Shown piece after piece: positions 53,183 to 61,844 of a DNA stretch of 64,000 nt (position 1 is its first letter; each line of letters starts with the position of its first letter). This DNA comes from OLB6 sp964620125. Lineage in GTDB: Bacteria; Bacteroidota; Ignavibacteria; Kapaibacteriales; Kapaibacteriaceae. Below the pieces are notes generated by a model. It made no database searches and was not told where the DNA came from. It was given only the letters and a program-made list of their open reading frames with translations. The stretch covers positions 124,001 through 188,000 of the forward strand of contig CAZUGQ010000001.1 in assembly GCA_964620125.1 (NCBI GenBank), written 5' to 3'. The translations under genes were made by a program, and so were the position numbers.

Positions 53183-56100
53183 ATGCTACCCCACCTTCTC
53201 TTCTCCCATGCCAACACGCTCATCCGAAGGGGACGGGTGCGTCCGCTCACTTCGGCCGACGCTCCAAGTCTGCCGACGGCCTTCGACCCCGAACATGCCA
53301 GCGAGGCGTTTGAACATGCCGACACCTCGAACTTTCCACGCTTCATGTGGCAGGTATTCAGGGCTACGGGTACTCCAGCTCGCAACCTGATAACGCTGAG
53401 TGTACTGTACCTAGCACTCATAATGGCAAGCCCCCTACTTCTTTCGCGCCTACTGCACATCCTTCCTATTGCGGGCGAACGTGCTGAGGTGTCCATGTAC
53501 ATATTGGCTACTGCACTTGGCCTCTGTGGTATGGCTGCTGCACTTGTTCTCCAACATTTTTACTACAATGCCCTGGCCGCATTTGCCACGGTCGTAAATG
53601 GAATTAACCGTCGGGTGGTACGGCATGCTCTGCGCCTGCAGCATGAGTCGCGCAGTAGGATGCGAACGGGTGACCTGGTGAATCATCTGTCCAGCGACAC
53701 GGATGCGGTTGCCGAGGGAGCATTCTTCATACCTGAATCGTTGAGTGCCCTTCTTCGAACTCTTGTTGGCATCATCCTGCTCTGGATGTTTTTGGGCCCA
53801 GCCACCGTTGTTTCCATAGCCGTACTTATGGTGCTATCACCGCTGGCTGTTGCCGTGGCAAACAGATACCGAAAACTGGACCATCATTTGATGGAAACAC
53901 GCGATGAGCGCGTTACGCTTATGTCGCAAATACTGCATGGAATTCGAGTAGTAAAGTTTCAGGCGTGGGAAGACAGTGTTCATGCCGACGTTGCTCGCGT
54001 GCGAGCACGCGAGATCCGCACGCGCATCCGCATCGTGGCTACCGACGCTGTTAGCACAGCACTCTTCATCAGTGTGACCACCCTTGTAGCGTTTGCCGGC
54101 TTTGCCGCCTTTGTGATGTTTGGAGGTACACTAACGGCATCAAATGTTTTTGCCTGTCTCGCTCTTTTTGCCCTGCTCGAAGAACCTTTCGGCATGATCA
54201 GTCACCTGCTCGCCAACATTCAGCATGCTCGAGTTGCAACCGAACGATTGCATGCATACTTCTCAGCACCCACACGGCGTGTTATAGATTGGGCGTCGGC
54301 CTCAACGCATCGTGTAGACGAACTAGGATTCCAGGTTACTGCCACAGATATCGTGGTACGTTACCCAGGATCAAGCTCCGATGCGTTACGCATCAGTTCT
54401 CTGCAGGTAGCTCCACGTACGGCAACTGCCATTGTTGGTGCAGTTGGTTCGGGTAAGAGCACGTTGCTGCGCATTCTCGCAAGCCTGCAGCACGTTACGC
54501 ATGGTGATGTGCTCTATACTGGCACGTCCGATAGTACACCGCATCCTGCCAATAGACAGCAACCAAGAATGGCCTATGTACCGCAGGAAGCGTTCATTCT
54601 TAACGCCACAGTACAAGACAACATACTGTTTGGAAGTAACGAACCCTTCGATGCCAAGGGGCTTGAGGCAATCGTTGAAGCATGTGCACTTAAGCCAGAC
54701 CTGGCAGTAATGCCGGCTGGCTTGCACACGGAGATTGGCGAGCGTGGTGTGAATTTGAGCGGCGGACAGAAGCAACGCCTTTCGCTTGCCCGGGCAGCAT
54801 ACGCAAAGCCTGACATTGTGTTTTTGGATGATCCACTGTCGGCTGTTGACACTGCCACGGAAGACCACCTTGTAAACAACCTGCTCTTCGGTGTTTGGAC
54901 GAACGTTACTCGCATCGTGGTAACCCACCGCCTGGAACATCTGCACAGATTTGATCACGTTGTGATACTAGATGGTGGATGCATTGTAACCCAAGGATCG
55001 TACGACGAAGTAAAACACCGCATCCCCGAATACGATCCCCAAGCCCCCTTCAAGATTCAGAATCAGAGCGATGCAAAGTCCACGCAGATTACTTCAGCGA
55101 TGGGAACGGCCCCGCATGAGCCGGTTCTTCACGCCACATCGCCGGACGGTTCCGTGGAGAGTATGGATCGGTTTGTGGCAGACGAGGACAACGACACGGG
55201 CGTAGTGCGAAAGAACGTGTATGCAGCCTATGCGCGGGCGGTGCTGGGTACGCACAAGGTTTGGGCGCCCGTTATTGCGTTGGCTCTGATTGGCACTGCT
55301 GCGGGTATCACCGTGCTGCCCATTGTGCAGACGTGGTGGATGGGATGGTGGACGGATCAATCGAGTAGTGCCGGGAACATAAGTGCCGGGTACTCGAGTG
55401 CCGGGGACATAAGTGCCGGGTACTCAATTTCGCCGCTGGCCGCCGTTGGAATCTTCGGCCTGCTCGGCGTTGCCGTCCTACTCGTCTGGGTTCTCGAAAA
55501 ACTCATCTGGCTGTGGCGGGCTGCTGCGGCAGGGAAAGTATTGCACGACGCTGCATTGAGTGGCGTTCTTCATGCTCCCATTCGGTTCTTCGACACAACG
55601 CCAACCGGCCGAATACTGAATCGCTTCGCACGCGATCAGGAAGCCGTGGACGATCACCTTTCGTGGAACTTAGAACAGAGCTTCAAGTCACTTTCCCAGA
55701 CGATTGGTTCGCTCATCCTGGTCCTCTCCGTTATCCCAGTGGTCTCACTCGTTGTTGCGCCAGTGCTCTGGATATACAACCGGTTGCAGCGCGATTACCG
55801 CTCATCCGCGCGCGAGGCTAAGCGTTTGGAGAGTATTGCACGAAGTCCGCGGTACGCACACTTCAAAGAACTCGTTACCGGGTTAGATGTAATCCATGGA
55901 TTTGGCAGAGAACAATTCTTTCTCGATGGCTTCACCCGCATCATCACTAACTACCAGCGGGCATTCTACACGAGCATCCTGCTTAATCGGTGGTTCAGCG
56001 TTCGCGTGCCTATGGTGAGCGGCCTGGTTGGTCTGGCAACAAGCCTTGGCATTGTGTACCTGGCCCGGCACGACGCTATCACAGCCGGAACTGCAGGCCT

Positions 56101-56947
56101 GGTGCTCACCTATGCACTGAGCTTCTGGGGCAATCTCAATTGGACGGTACGAGCCTTCTCGGAGGTGGAAAGCCGCATGACTGCGGTAGAACGGCTTAAC
56201 AGATACGGAACATTGGAGCCAGAACCTTCGGTGTCTGTGGTTGCAGATTCTTCATCTGCTCACGGCTCCCACCCCCAGCATCACGCGCTCGATCCTGCAT
56301 GGCCGTCCGCTGGTGCTATCAGAGTAAGCAATCTCTCCGTGCGCTATGCACCACACCTGCCGCTTGTGCTTAGAAACGTAAGCTTCAACGTCCCCCCCCG
56401 CAGCAAGGTTGGCATCGTGGGGCGTACCGGCTCCGGTAAGAGCACCTTGTTCCAAACCCTGTTTCGTTTTGTTGAGCCCACCGAAGGCACCATCTACATC
56501 GATGGCATCGACATTCGCACTGTGCCTTTGCAGCGGCTGCGTCGAGCGTTAGCCATCATCCCGCAGGACCCAACACTGTTCATCGGCACCATCCGCAGCA
56601 ATCTTGACCGATACCAGAGCGCCACCAACGAGCAAGTGTGGACGGCCTTGCGGCGCGTACAACTCGAGCAGCACATCAGCGCCCTCCCTCATGGTTTGGA
56701 AAGTGAAGTGCTGGAAGGGGGCTTGAATTTTTCTCAAGGGCAACGTCAGCTCCTCTGCATGGCTCGTGCCATCTTATCCGACGCACGCATCATCGTTCTC
56801 GACGAAGCCACAGCATCGGTAGACCTTGAAACCGACGCACTCATCCAGCGAACCATCCGCGAAGAGTTCGCACATGCAACCGTGCTCGTGATCGCACATC
56901 GGTTGGATACAGTGGCGGATTGCGAACAGATTGTGGAACTGCGCTGA
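53183..56947 (+). CDS. Full-length ABCC/MRP-like ABC exporter (TMD-NBD-TMD-NBD)
   Basis: 1254 residues, a single-chain exporter. NBD1 has Walker A GAVGSGKST (about 418), signature LSGGQKQRLSLARA and a Walker B ending in Asp instead of Glu (FLDDPLSAVDTATED). NBD2 has GRTGSGKST (about 1078) and the MRP-type signature NFSQGQRQLLCMARA with LDEATASVDLETD. This asymmetry and the N-terminal PLTSADAPSLP segment recall eukaryotic ABCC proteins. Residues 729-748 are four pentapeptides of SAGxx form, encoded by a 15-bp repeat between the first two helices of the second membrane domain. Substrate unknown; conjugated organic anions or drugs are typical for the family. Confidence 0.85.
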   Translation: MLPHLLFSHANTLIRRGRVRPLTSADAPSLPTAFDPEHASEAFEHADTSNFPRFMWQVFRATGTPARNLITLSVLYLALIMASPLLLSRLLHILPIAGERAEVSMYILATALGLCGMAAALVLQHFYYNALAAFATVVNGINRRVVRHALRLQHESRSRMRTGDLVNHLSSDTDAVAEGAFFIPESLSALLRTLVGIILLWMFLGPATVVSIAVLMVLSPLAVAVANRYRKLDHHLMETRDERVTLMSQILHGIRVVKFQAWEDSVHADVARVRAREIRTRIRIVATDAVSTALFISVTTLVAFAGFAAFVMFGGTLTASNVFACLALFALLEEPFGMISHLLANIQHARVATERLHAYFSAPTRRVIDWASASTHRVDELGFQVTATDIVVRYPGSSSDALRISSLQVAPRTATAIVGAVGSGKSTLLRILASLQHVTHGDVLYTGTSDSTPHPANRQQPRMAYVPQEAFILNATVQDNILFGSNEPFDAKGLEAIVEACALKPDLAVMPAGLHTEIGERGVNLSGGQKQRLSLARAAYAKPDIVFLDDPLSAVDTATEDHLVNNLLFGVWTNVTRIVVTHRLEHLHRFDHVVILDGGCIVTQGSYDEVKHRIPEYDPQAPFKIQNQSDAKSTQITSAMGTAPHEPVLHATSPDGSVESMDRFVADEDNDTGVVRKNVYAAYARAVLGTHKVWAPVIALALIGTAAGITVLPIVQTWWMGWWTDQSSSAGNISAGYSSAGDISAGYSISPLAAVGIFGLLGVAVLLVWVLEKLIWLWRAAAAGKVLHDAALSGVLHAPIRFFDTTPTGRILNRFARDQEAVDDHLSWNLEQSFKSLSQTIGSLILVLSVIPVVSLVVAPVLWIYNRLQRDYRSSAREAKRLESIARSPRYAHFKELVTGLDVIHGFGREQFFLDGFTRIITNYQRAFYTSILLNRWFSVRVPMVSGLVGLATSLGIVYLARHDAITAGTAGLVLTYALSFWGNLNWTVRAFSEVESRMTAVERLNRYGTLEPEPSVSVVADSSSAHGSHPQHHALDPAWPSAGAIRVSNLSVRYAPHLPLVLRNVSFNVPPRSKVGIVGRTGSGKSTLFQTLFRFVEPTEGTIYIDGIDIRTVPLQRLRRALAIIPQDPTLFIGTIRSNLDRYQSATNEQVWTALRRVQLEQHISALPHGLESEVLEGGLNFSQGQRQLLCMARAILSDARIIVLDEATASVDLETDALIQRTIREEFAHATVLVIAHRLDTVADCEQIVELR
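55367..55426 (+). repeat. Four in-frame copies of the AGTGCCGGG 15-bp unit inside the exporter gene
   Basis: AGTGCCGGGAACATA, AGTGCCGGGTACTCG, AGTGCCGGGGACATA and AGTGCCGGGTACTCA follow one another without gap and coincide with codon boundaries, encoding SAGNI, SAGYS, SAGDI, SAGYS. The same unit makes the terminator at 29198 and the hairpin at 15611. Confidence 0.92.
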
Positions 56948-57474
56948 CGTTCTTTAGTGAAGTACTACTGCTCGCTGAAGCCATCAGGGGCCGTAGCGGT
57001 GCTTGACACGAGCAAGGCAACAACGTGCCAAGGATGTTGCGACACTTGAGGATGCTAGTGATGTGCCTTGAAGGGAGCAACAAGGTTGACGTTTTTCCAC
57101 CTCAGTTGCCAGGGATCGAAGACGTAGAGTCGATCCGGACAAGCTCATAACAAACCAGCTCTCCTGTGAGTATAAGCAGTTGTCTACTAGATATCTTGGA
57201 AATGGCACAGAGGCATGGTGACTCTGCGAACTTCGAATAGGAGTTGACAGCAGCACCTGATATAGTAGCAACATCCTGTTCGCTAGCACCATAATCGGAC
57301 ACCAAGAAATCGTTTGCGTCAGGAATGGATGTAGAATCTGTTCTGTTGATCGTGTTGTTTAAGAATGCGGACCGAGTAGCCTTTCATCGGTACATGCTGT
57401 TCCAGCGAATGCTTGTAGCCCAATACCCACTCCACTCCTTCACGGTAGCTGTACCATCCTTGCACTTGCCATCA
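56948..57474. other. Gene-free stretch of 527 bp, possibly with a gene remnant
   Basis: No convincing gene. A minus-strand frame (57102-57305, GTG start) reads MVSDYGASEQDVATISGA and could be a small protein or a remnant: upstream of the GTG the same frame stays open for about 28 further codons (residues such as NNTINRTDSTSIPDAN) before a stop, with no ATG. No terminator with a T tract, IS end or RNA gene was recognised. Confidence 0.4.
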
Positions 57475-57993
57475 TCATGGCTTCACGACCTCCACAATCT
57501 CCTCCCCAGTTGACCGTACTCGGCCGCACACGTTTACGTGCAGTACCTTGGGCGGGAAAGAGCTTTCATCGGTGGCCACGTGAACGCTTAGGAGCTGGCA
57601 AACCTTTCCCTTAACGTATGTGAGCGCCATCCACGTACCATTGCGCTGCACAATCCGAACGGGTTTCTTATTGGCTCGCATCACAATGTCAACACTATCT
57701 TGCCCACCAAATGTGCGAGTTATATCAATACCATACGCTTGCCACCGCTCTATCCAGTTGAGTTCCTCGCGCTCGTTGTTCTTGTTTGGGTGCTCCCAAT
57801 ACACATCCACAGGGTCCTGCTCGCAGAGCTTGCCGTTCTTGAAAAGTGCATCATAACACACGATGGCTGGTCCCTTGCTTCGTGTGATGTGGAATAGTCG
57901 CTGACGTTGTGCACTCTTCTCGTTGCAACTGGATGAAGGTGCAACTGCATAGGCAAGTATCAAACAGCAAGCAATGGAAATAGTGGCGTGCAT
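57475..57993 (-). CDS. DUF4833-family exported protein
   Basis: 172 residues. The signal peptide MHATISIACCLILAYAVA is followed by SSSCNEKSAQ; a lipoprotein is less likely as no good lipobox is visible. The body fits the DUF4833 pattern: LFHITRSKGPAIVCYDA, DPVDVYWEHP, REELNWIERWQAYGI. Function unknown for the family. It lies 22 bp upstream of the murB 3' end's side on the same strand, so it may share the murB-fumC transcript order, but the promoter is not clear. Confidence 0.65.
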   Translation of the reverse strand: MHATISIACCLILAYAVAPSSSCNEKSAQRQRLFHITRSKGPAIVCYDALFKNGKLCEQDPVDVYWEHPNKNNEREELNWIERWQAYGIDITRTFGGQDSVDIVMRANKKPVRIVQRNGTWMALTYVKGKVCQLLSVHVATDESSFPPKVLHVNVCGRVRSTGEEIVEVVKP

Positions 57994-58015
57994 CCCGCAA
58001 TATCCGCTCTCAACA

Positions 58016-59014
58016 TTACCAGATGTTCACCTCAGCCTCTAAGGGTATCTGATACTTCTCCAGGACACTATCCCGAATTCGCTGCGAGAGGCTCAACACC
58101 GATGCGCCGTTATCGCCGCCGTAGTGGACGATCACCAATGCCTGACGTTCGTGCACGCCTACAGCCCCTTCCCGATACCCCTTCCAGCCTGCGCGGTCAA
58201 TAAGCCATGCGGCAGGTACTTTTATGTGATGCTCATCAACCGGATAACCCGGCATCTCCGGATAACTCTGCAAGAGCTGCTGGTAGTGGTTGAAAGGAAT
58301 GACTGGGTTCTTGAAGAACGACCCCGCATTGCCAGTCACTGATGGGTCTGGCAACTTGGCCGTGCGAATGTCTACCACGGCCTTGTACACATCATGAAGT
58401 GTTGGCTGGCCTATGTGCTCCAGATGAGCGGCAACATCCTTGTATGATGTATGAATGGTGTGAGGGGGCTTTGATAATCGGTAGGTAACGCTTGTGATAA
58501 CGTATCTGTTTGCAAGATCAGTCTTGAAGATGCTTGTGCGATATCCAAAGGCACACTGCTCTTTCGAGAATCTGCGCACAGCTCCATCTAAGCGATCAAC
58601 GGCTTCCAGCTCCACAAAAGCAGTGTCCTGCTCCAATCCGTATGCGCCAATATTTTGAATGGGTGCGGCACCTACGGTGCCAGGGATGAGAGCCAGGTTC
58701 TCCAGTCCACCATAGTTGTGCTCTACGGCCCACCGCACGAAGTCAGCCCATGCCTCGCCGGCACCAACACAAACACATACCGAGGTGTCGGATTCTTCCA
58801 CAATGCTGATGGTGGGAATGGCCACACGGATGAGTGCATCCTGCGGGTGTACCAACAACACGTTGGATCCGCCCCCGAGAACACGGGCTTCAGGATGCAA
58901 CGCCACTGCCCGCTGCACATCCTCTACGGATTGTGTGGTTACAAGAACCTTTGCCCGGACATGGACACCAAAGGTGGTATACCGAGCCAGATCTACATCG
59001 TGCTCGATGATCAA
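58016..59014 (-). CDS. murB: UDP-N-acetylenolpyruvoylglucosamine reductase
   Basis: FAD enzyme reducing UDP-enolpyruvyl-GlcNAc to UDP-MurNAc. 332 residues from a TTG that overlaps the fumC TGA by two bases, giving (M)IIEHDVDLARYTTFG, the normal MurB N-terminus. A longer reading exists inside fumC but contains no MurB sequence. FAD and substrate motifs are VLGGGSNVLL, LIPGTVGAAPIQNIGAYG, FGYRTSIFK and the catalytic Ser/Glu region TGNAGSFFKNP and EAEVNIW. It is the longer type I form. Co-transcribed with and probably coupled to fumC. Confidence 0.93.
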   Translation of the reverse strand: MIIEHDVDLARYTTFGVHVRAKVLVTTQSVEDVQRAVALHPEARVLGGGSNVLLVHPQDALIRVAIPTISIVEESDTSVCVCVGAGEAWADFVRWAVEHNYGGLENLALIPGTVGAAPIQNIGAYGLEQDTAFVELEAVDRLDGAVRRFSKEQCAFGYRTSIFKTDLANRYVITSVTYRLSKPPHTIHTSYKDVAAHLEHIGQPTLHDVYKAVVDIRTAKLPDPSVTGNAGSFFKNPVIPFNHYQQLLQSYPEMPGYPVDEHHIKVPAAWLIDRAGWKGYREGAVGVHERQALVIVHYGGDNGASVLSLSQRIRDSVLEKYQIPLEAEVNIW

Positions 59015-60402
59015 GGTGTTGGACCTAGCATGTCTTCCGGACGTACCCACGCGTCGAACTCTTCCGCGGTAAGATATCCAAGAGCAAGGGCACTCTCCTT
59101 CAGCGTAGTTCCATTCTTGTGTGCATGCTTGGCAATGGCAGCGGCCTTGTCGTAACCGATGCGAGAGTTCAAGGCAGTAACCAACATCAGGGTGTTTCTG
59201 TTGTAAAACTCCAGGCGCTCCCTGTTTGCTTCTATCCCTTGTGCACAATGCACGTTGAACATGGTACATGCATCAGAGAGCAGCCGGATACTCTGCAACA
59301 CGTTGTAAATCACCAACGGTTTGAAAACGTTGAGCTCGAAGTTTCCACTCGCACCGCCAATATTCACGGCCACATCATTGCCCAGTACCTGAGCACACAC
59401 CATGGTCATGGCCTCGCTCTGTGTTGGATTCACCTTGCCTGGCATGATGGAACTTCCCGGCTCGTTTTCGGGGATGTGAATTTCGTTAAGGCCGCAGCGT
59501 GGACCGGATGCCATCCATCGAACATCGTTGGCAATCTTCATGAGCGAGGCTGCAAGTGTTTTCAGTGCTCCGTGCAGGTATACCAATGCATCATGTGCGG
59601 CAAGTGCTTCGAACTTGTTTGGTGCACTCACAAATGGAAGGCCGGTAAGTGTAGCAATCGTGGCGGCCGATCGTTGTGCAAACTCCGGATGGGTGTTTAA
59701 CCCGGTTCCAACGGCAGTGCCTCCCAACGCTAGCTCATACACACCTGCCATGGCACCATTCACTCTTGTGATGCCATTGGTAAGCTGTTGGGCATACCCA
59801 CTGAACTCCTGTCCAAGTGTTACCGGCGTGGCATCCATCAGGTGTGTTCGACCGCTCTTGATCAGATCCTTGAACTCCTCTGCTTTTGCGGAGAGTGTGT
59901 CGCGCAATGCTTCGACAGCCGGTAGAAGCCTGGCATGAACTGCACGTGCCGTGGCAATGTGCATGGCAGTTGGGAATGTGTCGTTCGACGACTGTGACTT
60001 GTTTACATCATCATTGGGATGAATGGGGCTCTTGCTTCCTAATTCACCTCCAGCCATGGCAATTGCTCGATTGGCAATCACCTCATTCACATTCATGTTG
60101 GTTTGTGTACCGGAACCAGTTTGCCACACCCGTAATGGGAAGTGTTCGTCCAGTGATCCTGTGATCACTTCATCAGCTGCAGCAATAATCAGCTCTGCCT
60201 TTTCGGGCGCAAGCTTGCCGAGGTCTCGATTCACCATGGCTGCTGCCTTTTTCAGGATGCCCATGGACTGAATCACCTCGCGAGGCATTGTTTCATCGCC
60301 GATGGCAAAGTGGATAAGACTGCGTGCTGTTTGAGCGCCATAGTAGGTGTTCGAGGGTACCTCGATCTCGCCCATTGTGTCGCGTTCGATACGGAAGGTC
60401 AT
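59011..60402 (-). CDS. fumC: Class II fumarate hydratase
   Basis: Interconverts fumarate and malate in the TCA cycle. 463 residues. Signature GSSIMPGKVNPTQSEA with the catalytic-loop Ser, plus SSNDTFPTAMHIA, TGSGTQTNMNVNE and GRTHLMDATPVTLGQEF. The heat-stable, iron-free tetrameric form. The C-terminal SALALGYLTAEEFDAWVRPEDM is complete. ATG at 60402. The TGA overlaps the murB TTG. Confidence 0.96.
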   Translation of the reverse strand: MTFRIERDTMGEIEVPSNTYYGAQTARSLIHFAIGDETMPREVIQSMGILKKAAAMVNRDLGKLAPEKAELIIAAADEVITGSLDEHFPLRVWQTGSGTQTNMNVNEVIANRAIAMAGGELGSKSPIHPNDDVNKSQSSNDTFPTAMHIATARAVHARLLPAVEALRDTLSAKAEEFKDLIKSGRTHLMDATPVTLGQEFSGYAQQLTNGITRVNGAMAGVYELALGGTAVGTGLNTHPEFAQRSAATIATLTGLPFVSAPNKFEALAAHDALVYLHGALKTLAASLMKIANDVRWMASGPRCGLNEIHIPENEPGSSIMPGKVNPTQSEAMTMVCAQVLGNDVAVNIGGASGNFELNVFKPLVIYNVLQSIRLLSDACTMFNVHCAQGIEANRERLEFYNRNTLMLVTALNSRIGYDKAAAIAKHAHKNGTTLKESALALGYLTAEEFDAWVRPEDMLGPTP

Positions 60403-60450
60403 TGCTGATGCTTGCTGTTTACTGATTGTGTACGTCTGCGGTTAACAAAA

Positions 60451-61758
60451 CTATCGAACGAGTCTTCCACTCAGCCGGAACAGCTCGGTAGCCGCCAGCC
60501 GACGCTCATACTCGCGGCGCGCAACACGCTCTCCTACCTCCAGCAGCGTAAGAAGGGTTTGCCGTACCTCAAGAGCATTGATGGTGCCCACGCGCAGTCG
60601 CTCAATGGCAACAGATGCATTGCGCGTTGCTTCTGTATACGAGGCCTGCTCGAGTGCAAGCTGCTGTGCCTTTGTTTGAAAGGTACGGTAGGTACGGTCT
60701 AGCTGGCCTCTTAGAGTATTACGCTCTGCTTCGATGGTAATCTGCGCCTTGTCCTGCTCAATGATGGCCCGTTCGCGAGCCAACTTGTCGTTGAATCCAT
60801 TGAAAATGTTCCACTGCACCTGAGCACCAAGATTCCAACCAGTGGTGCGATTCTCCAGAATGAATCCTGCCCCCTGCTCCGTGCGGTTAAACTGATAGGC
60901 AGCACTCACACCAAGCTGCGGGTAGAATGCAGCCTGCATTTCGGATACGTGTGCGGAAGCCGCCTGGAACATGCGTTGCGCCGCAAGCACGTCGGGGTTC
61001 AGCGTGTCTGCATCATCGGTAAGCTCACGCAGGGTGGGAATAACTATCGGAGGGAGTGTGGGGTCGGCAACAACGGTTGCTCCAGCTGCTTGCCTTCCGA
61101 GTAGTGTGAGGAGTGCCGATGCAGCATTGTCGCGGTCGGCTCGCATGCCCACGGCAAGCGACCGCTGAGAGTTGAGATCAATCTGTGCTTGTGCCAACTC
61201 AACGCCGTTGATAAGGCCTGCATCGTGCCGACGCTTCTCGATGGTAAACCGCTCCTCAGCAAGCGTCAACGCACTGTCGACCGTGCCAAGAAACTGCTGG
61301 AAAGCAACCAGACCGTTGTAGGTGGTGATCACATCGGCTACCACACTTTGCATCTCGGCACGTACGCGTGCGATCCCTTCGGCTTCGAGCGCACGCACGC
61401 GATCCGCTGTTGCGAACATTCGGAAGCCATCGAAAAGTGTCCAGCTTAACGTTGCATTTCCGTTGATGTTCGACACTGTGGCGCCTGCCTGCGATATCAC
61501 CCTACCATCAGCAAGTCGCTGATTGATATCGTTGGCGCCGGTACTGGCGTTGCCAGCCACGTTCAGGCGGGGCAGGTAACCAGTGATAGACGTTGCACCC
61601 GTATTTGCGGCCAAAAGGGAGTCCTGGCGGGCAAGGAGAACATCGAAGTTCTTCGACAAGGCCATCGCTATCGCTTCCTGCAGCGTAATGCGCAAAGTGT
61701 CGGCCGCCCCGGCTGATGCACTGCATACAACGAAGATGACGAGAATGGCCTTGTTCAC
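60451..61758 (-). CDS. TolC-family outer-membrane efflux protein
   Basis: 435 residues from a GTG; signal peptide ending at ASA|GAA. Two halves, each with long amphipathic helices typical of the OEP fold (ITLQEAIAMALSKNFDVLLARQ; later GTINALEVRQTLLTLLEVGERV), and a beta-barrel pattern in between. With the RND pump encoded 86 bp upstream it would form the outer-membrane exit duct of a tripartite efflux system. The periplasmic adaptor protein is expected beyond the window. Confidence 0.87.
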   Translation of the reverse strand: MNKAILVIFVVCSASAGAADTLRITLQEAIAMALSKNFDVLLARQDSLLAANTGATSITGYLPRLNVAGNASTGANDINQRLADGRVISQAGATVSNINGNATLSWTLFDGFRMFATADRVRALEAEGIARVRAEMQSVVADVITTYNGLVAFQQFLGTVDSALTLAEERFTIEKRRHDAGLINGVELAQAQIDLNSQRSLAVGMRADRDNAASALLTLLGRQAAGATVVADPTLPPIVIPTLRELTDDADTLNPDVLAAQRMFQAASAHVSEMQAAFYPQLGVSAAYQFNRTEQGAGFILENRTTGWNLGAQVQWNIFNGFNDKLARERAIIEQDKAQITIEAERNTLRGQLDRTYRTFQTKAQQLALEQASYTEATRNASVAIERLRVGTINALEVRQTLLTLLEVGERVARREYERRLAATELFRLSGRLVR

Positions 61759-61844
61759 TGTAATGCTCTACTCGGTACTTCAGAGTGCTGGTTCAATCGA
61801 CTCTTCACCACAGTTCCGTTCATCAACATGGCAGTATGCTCCTA

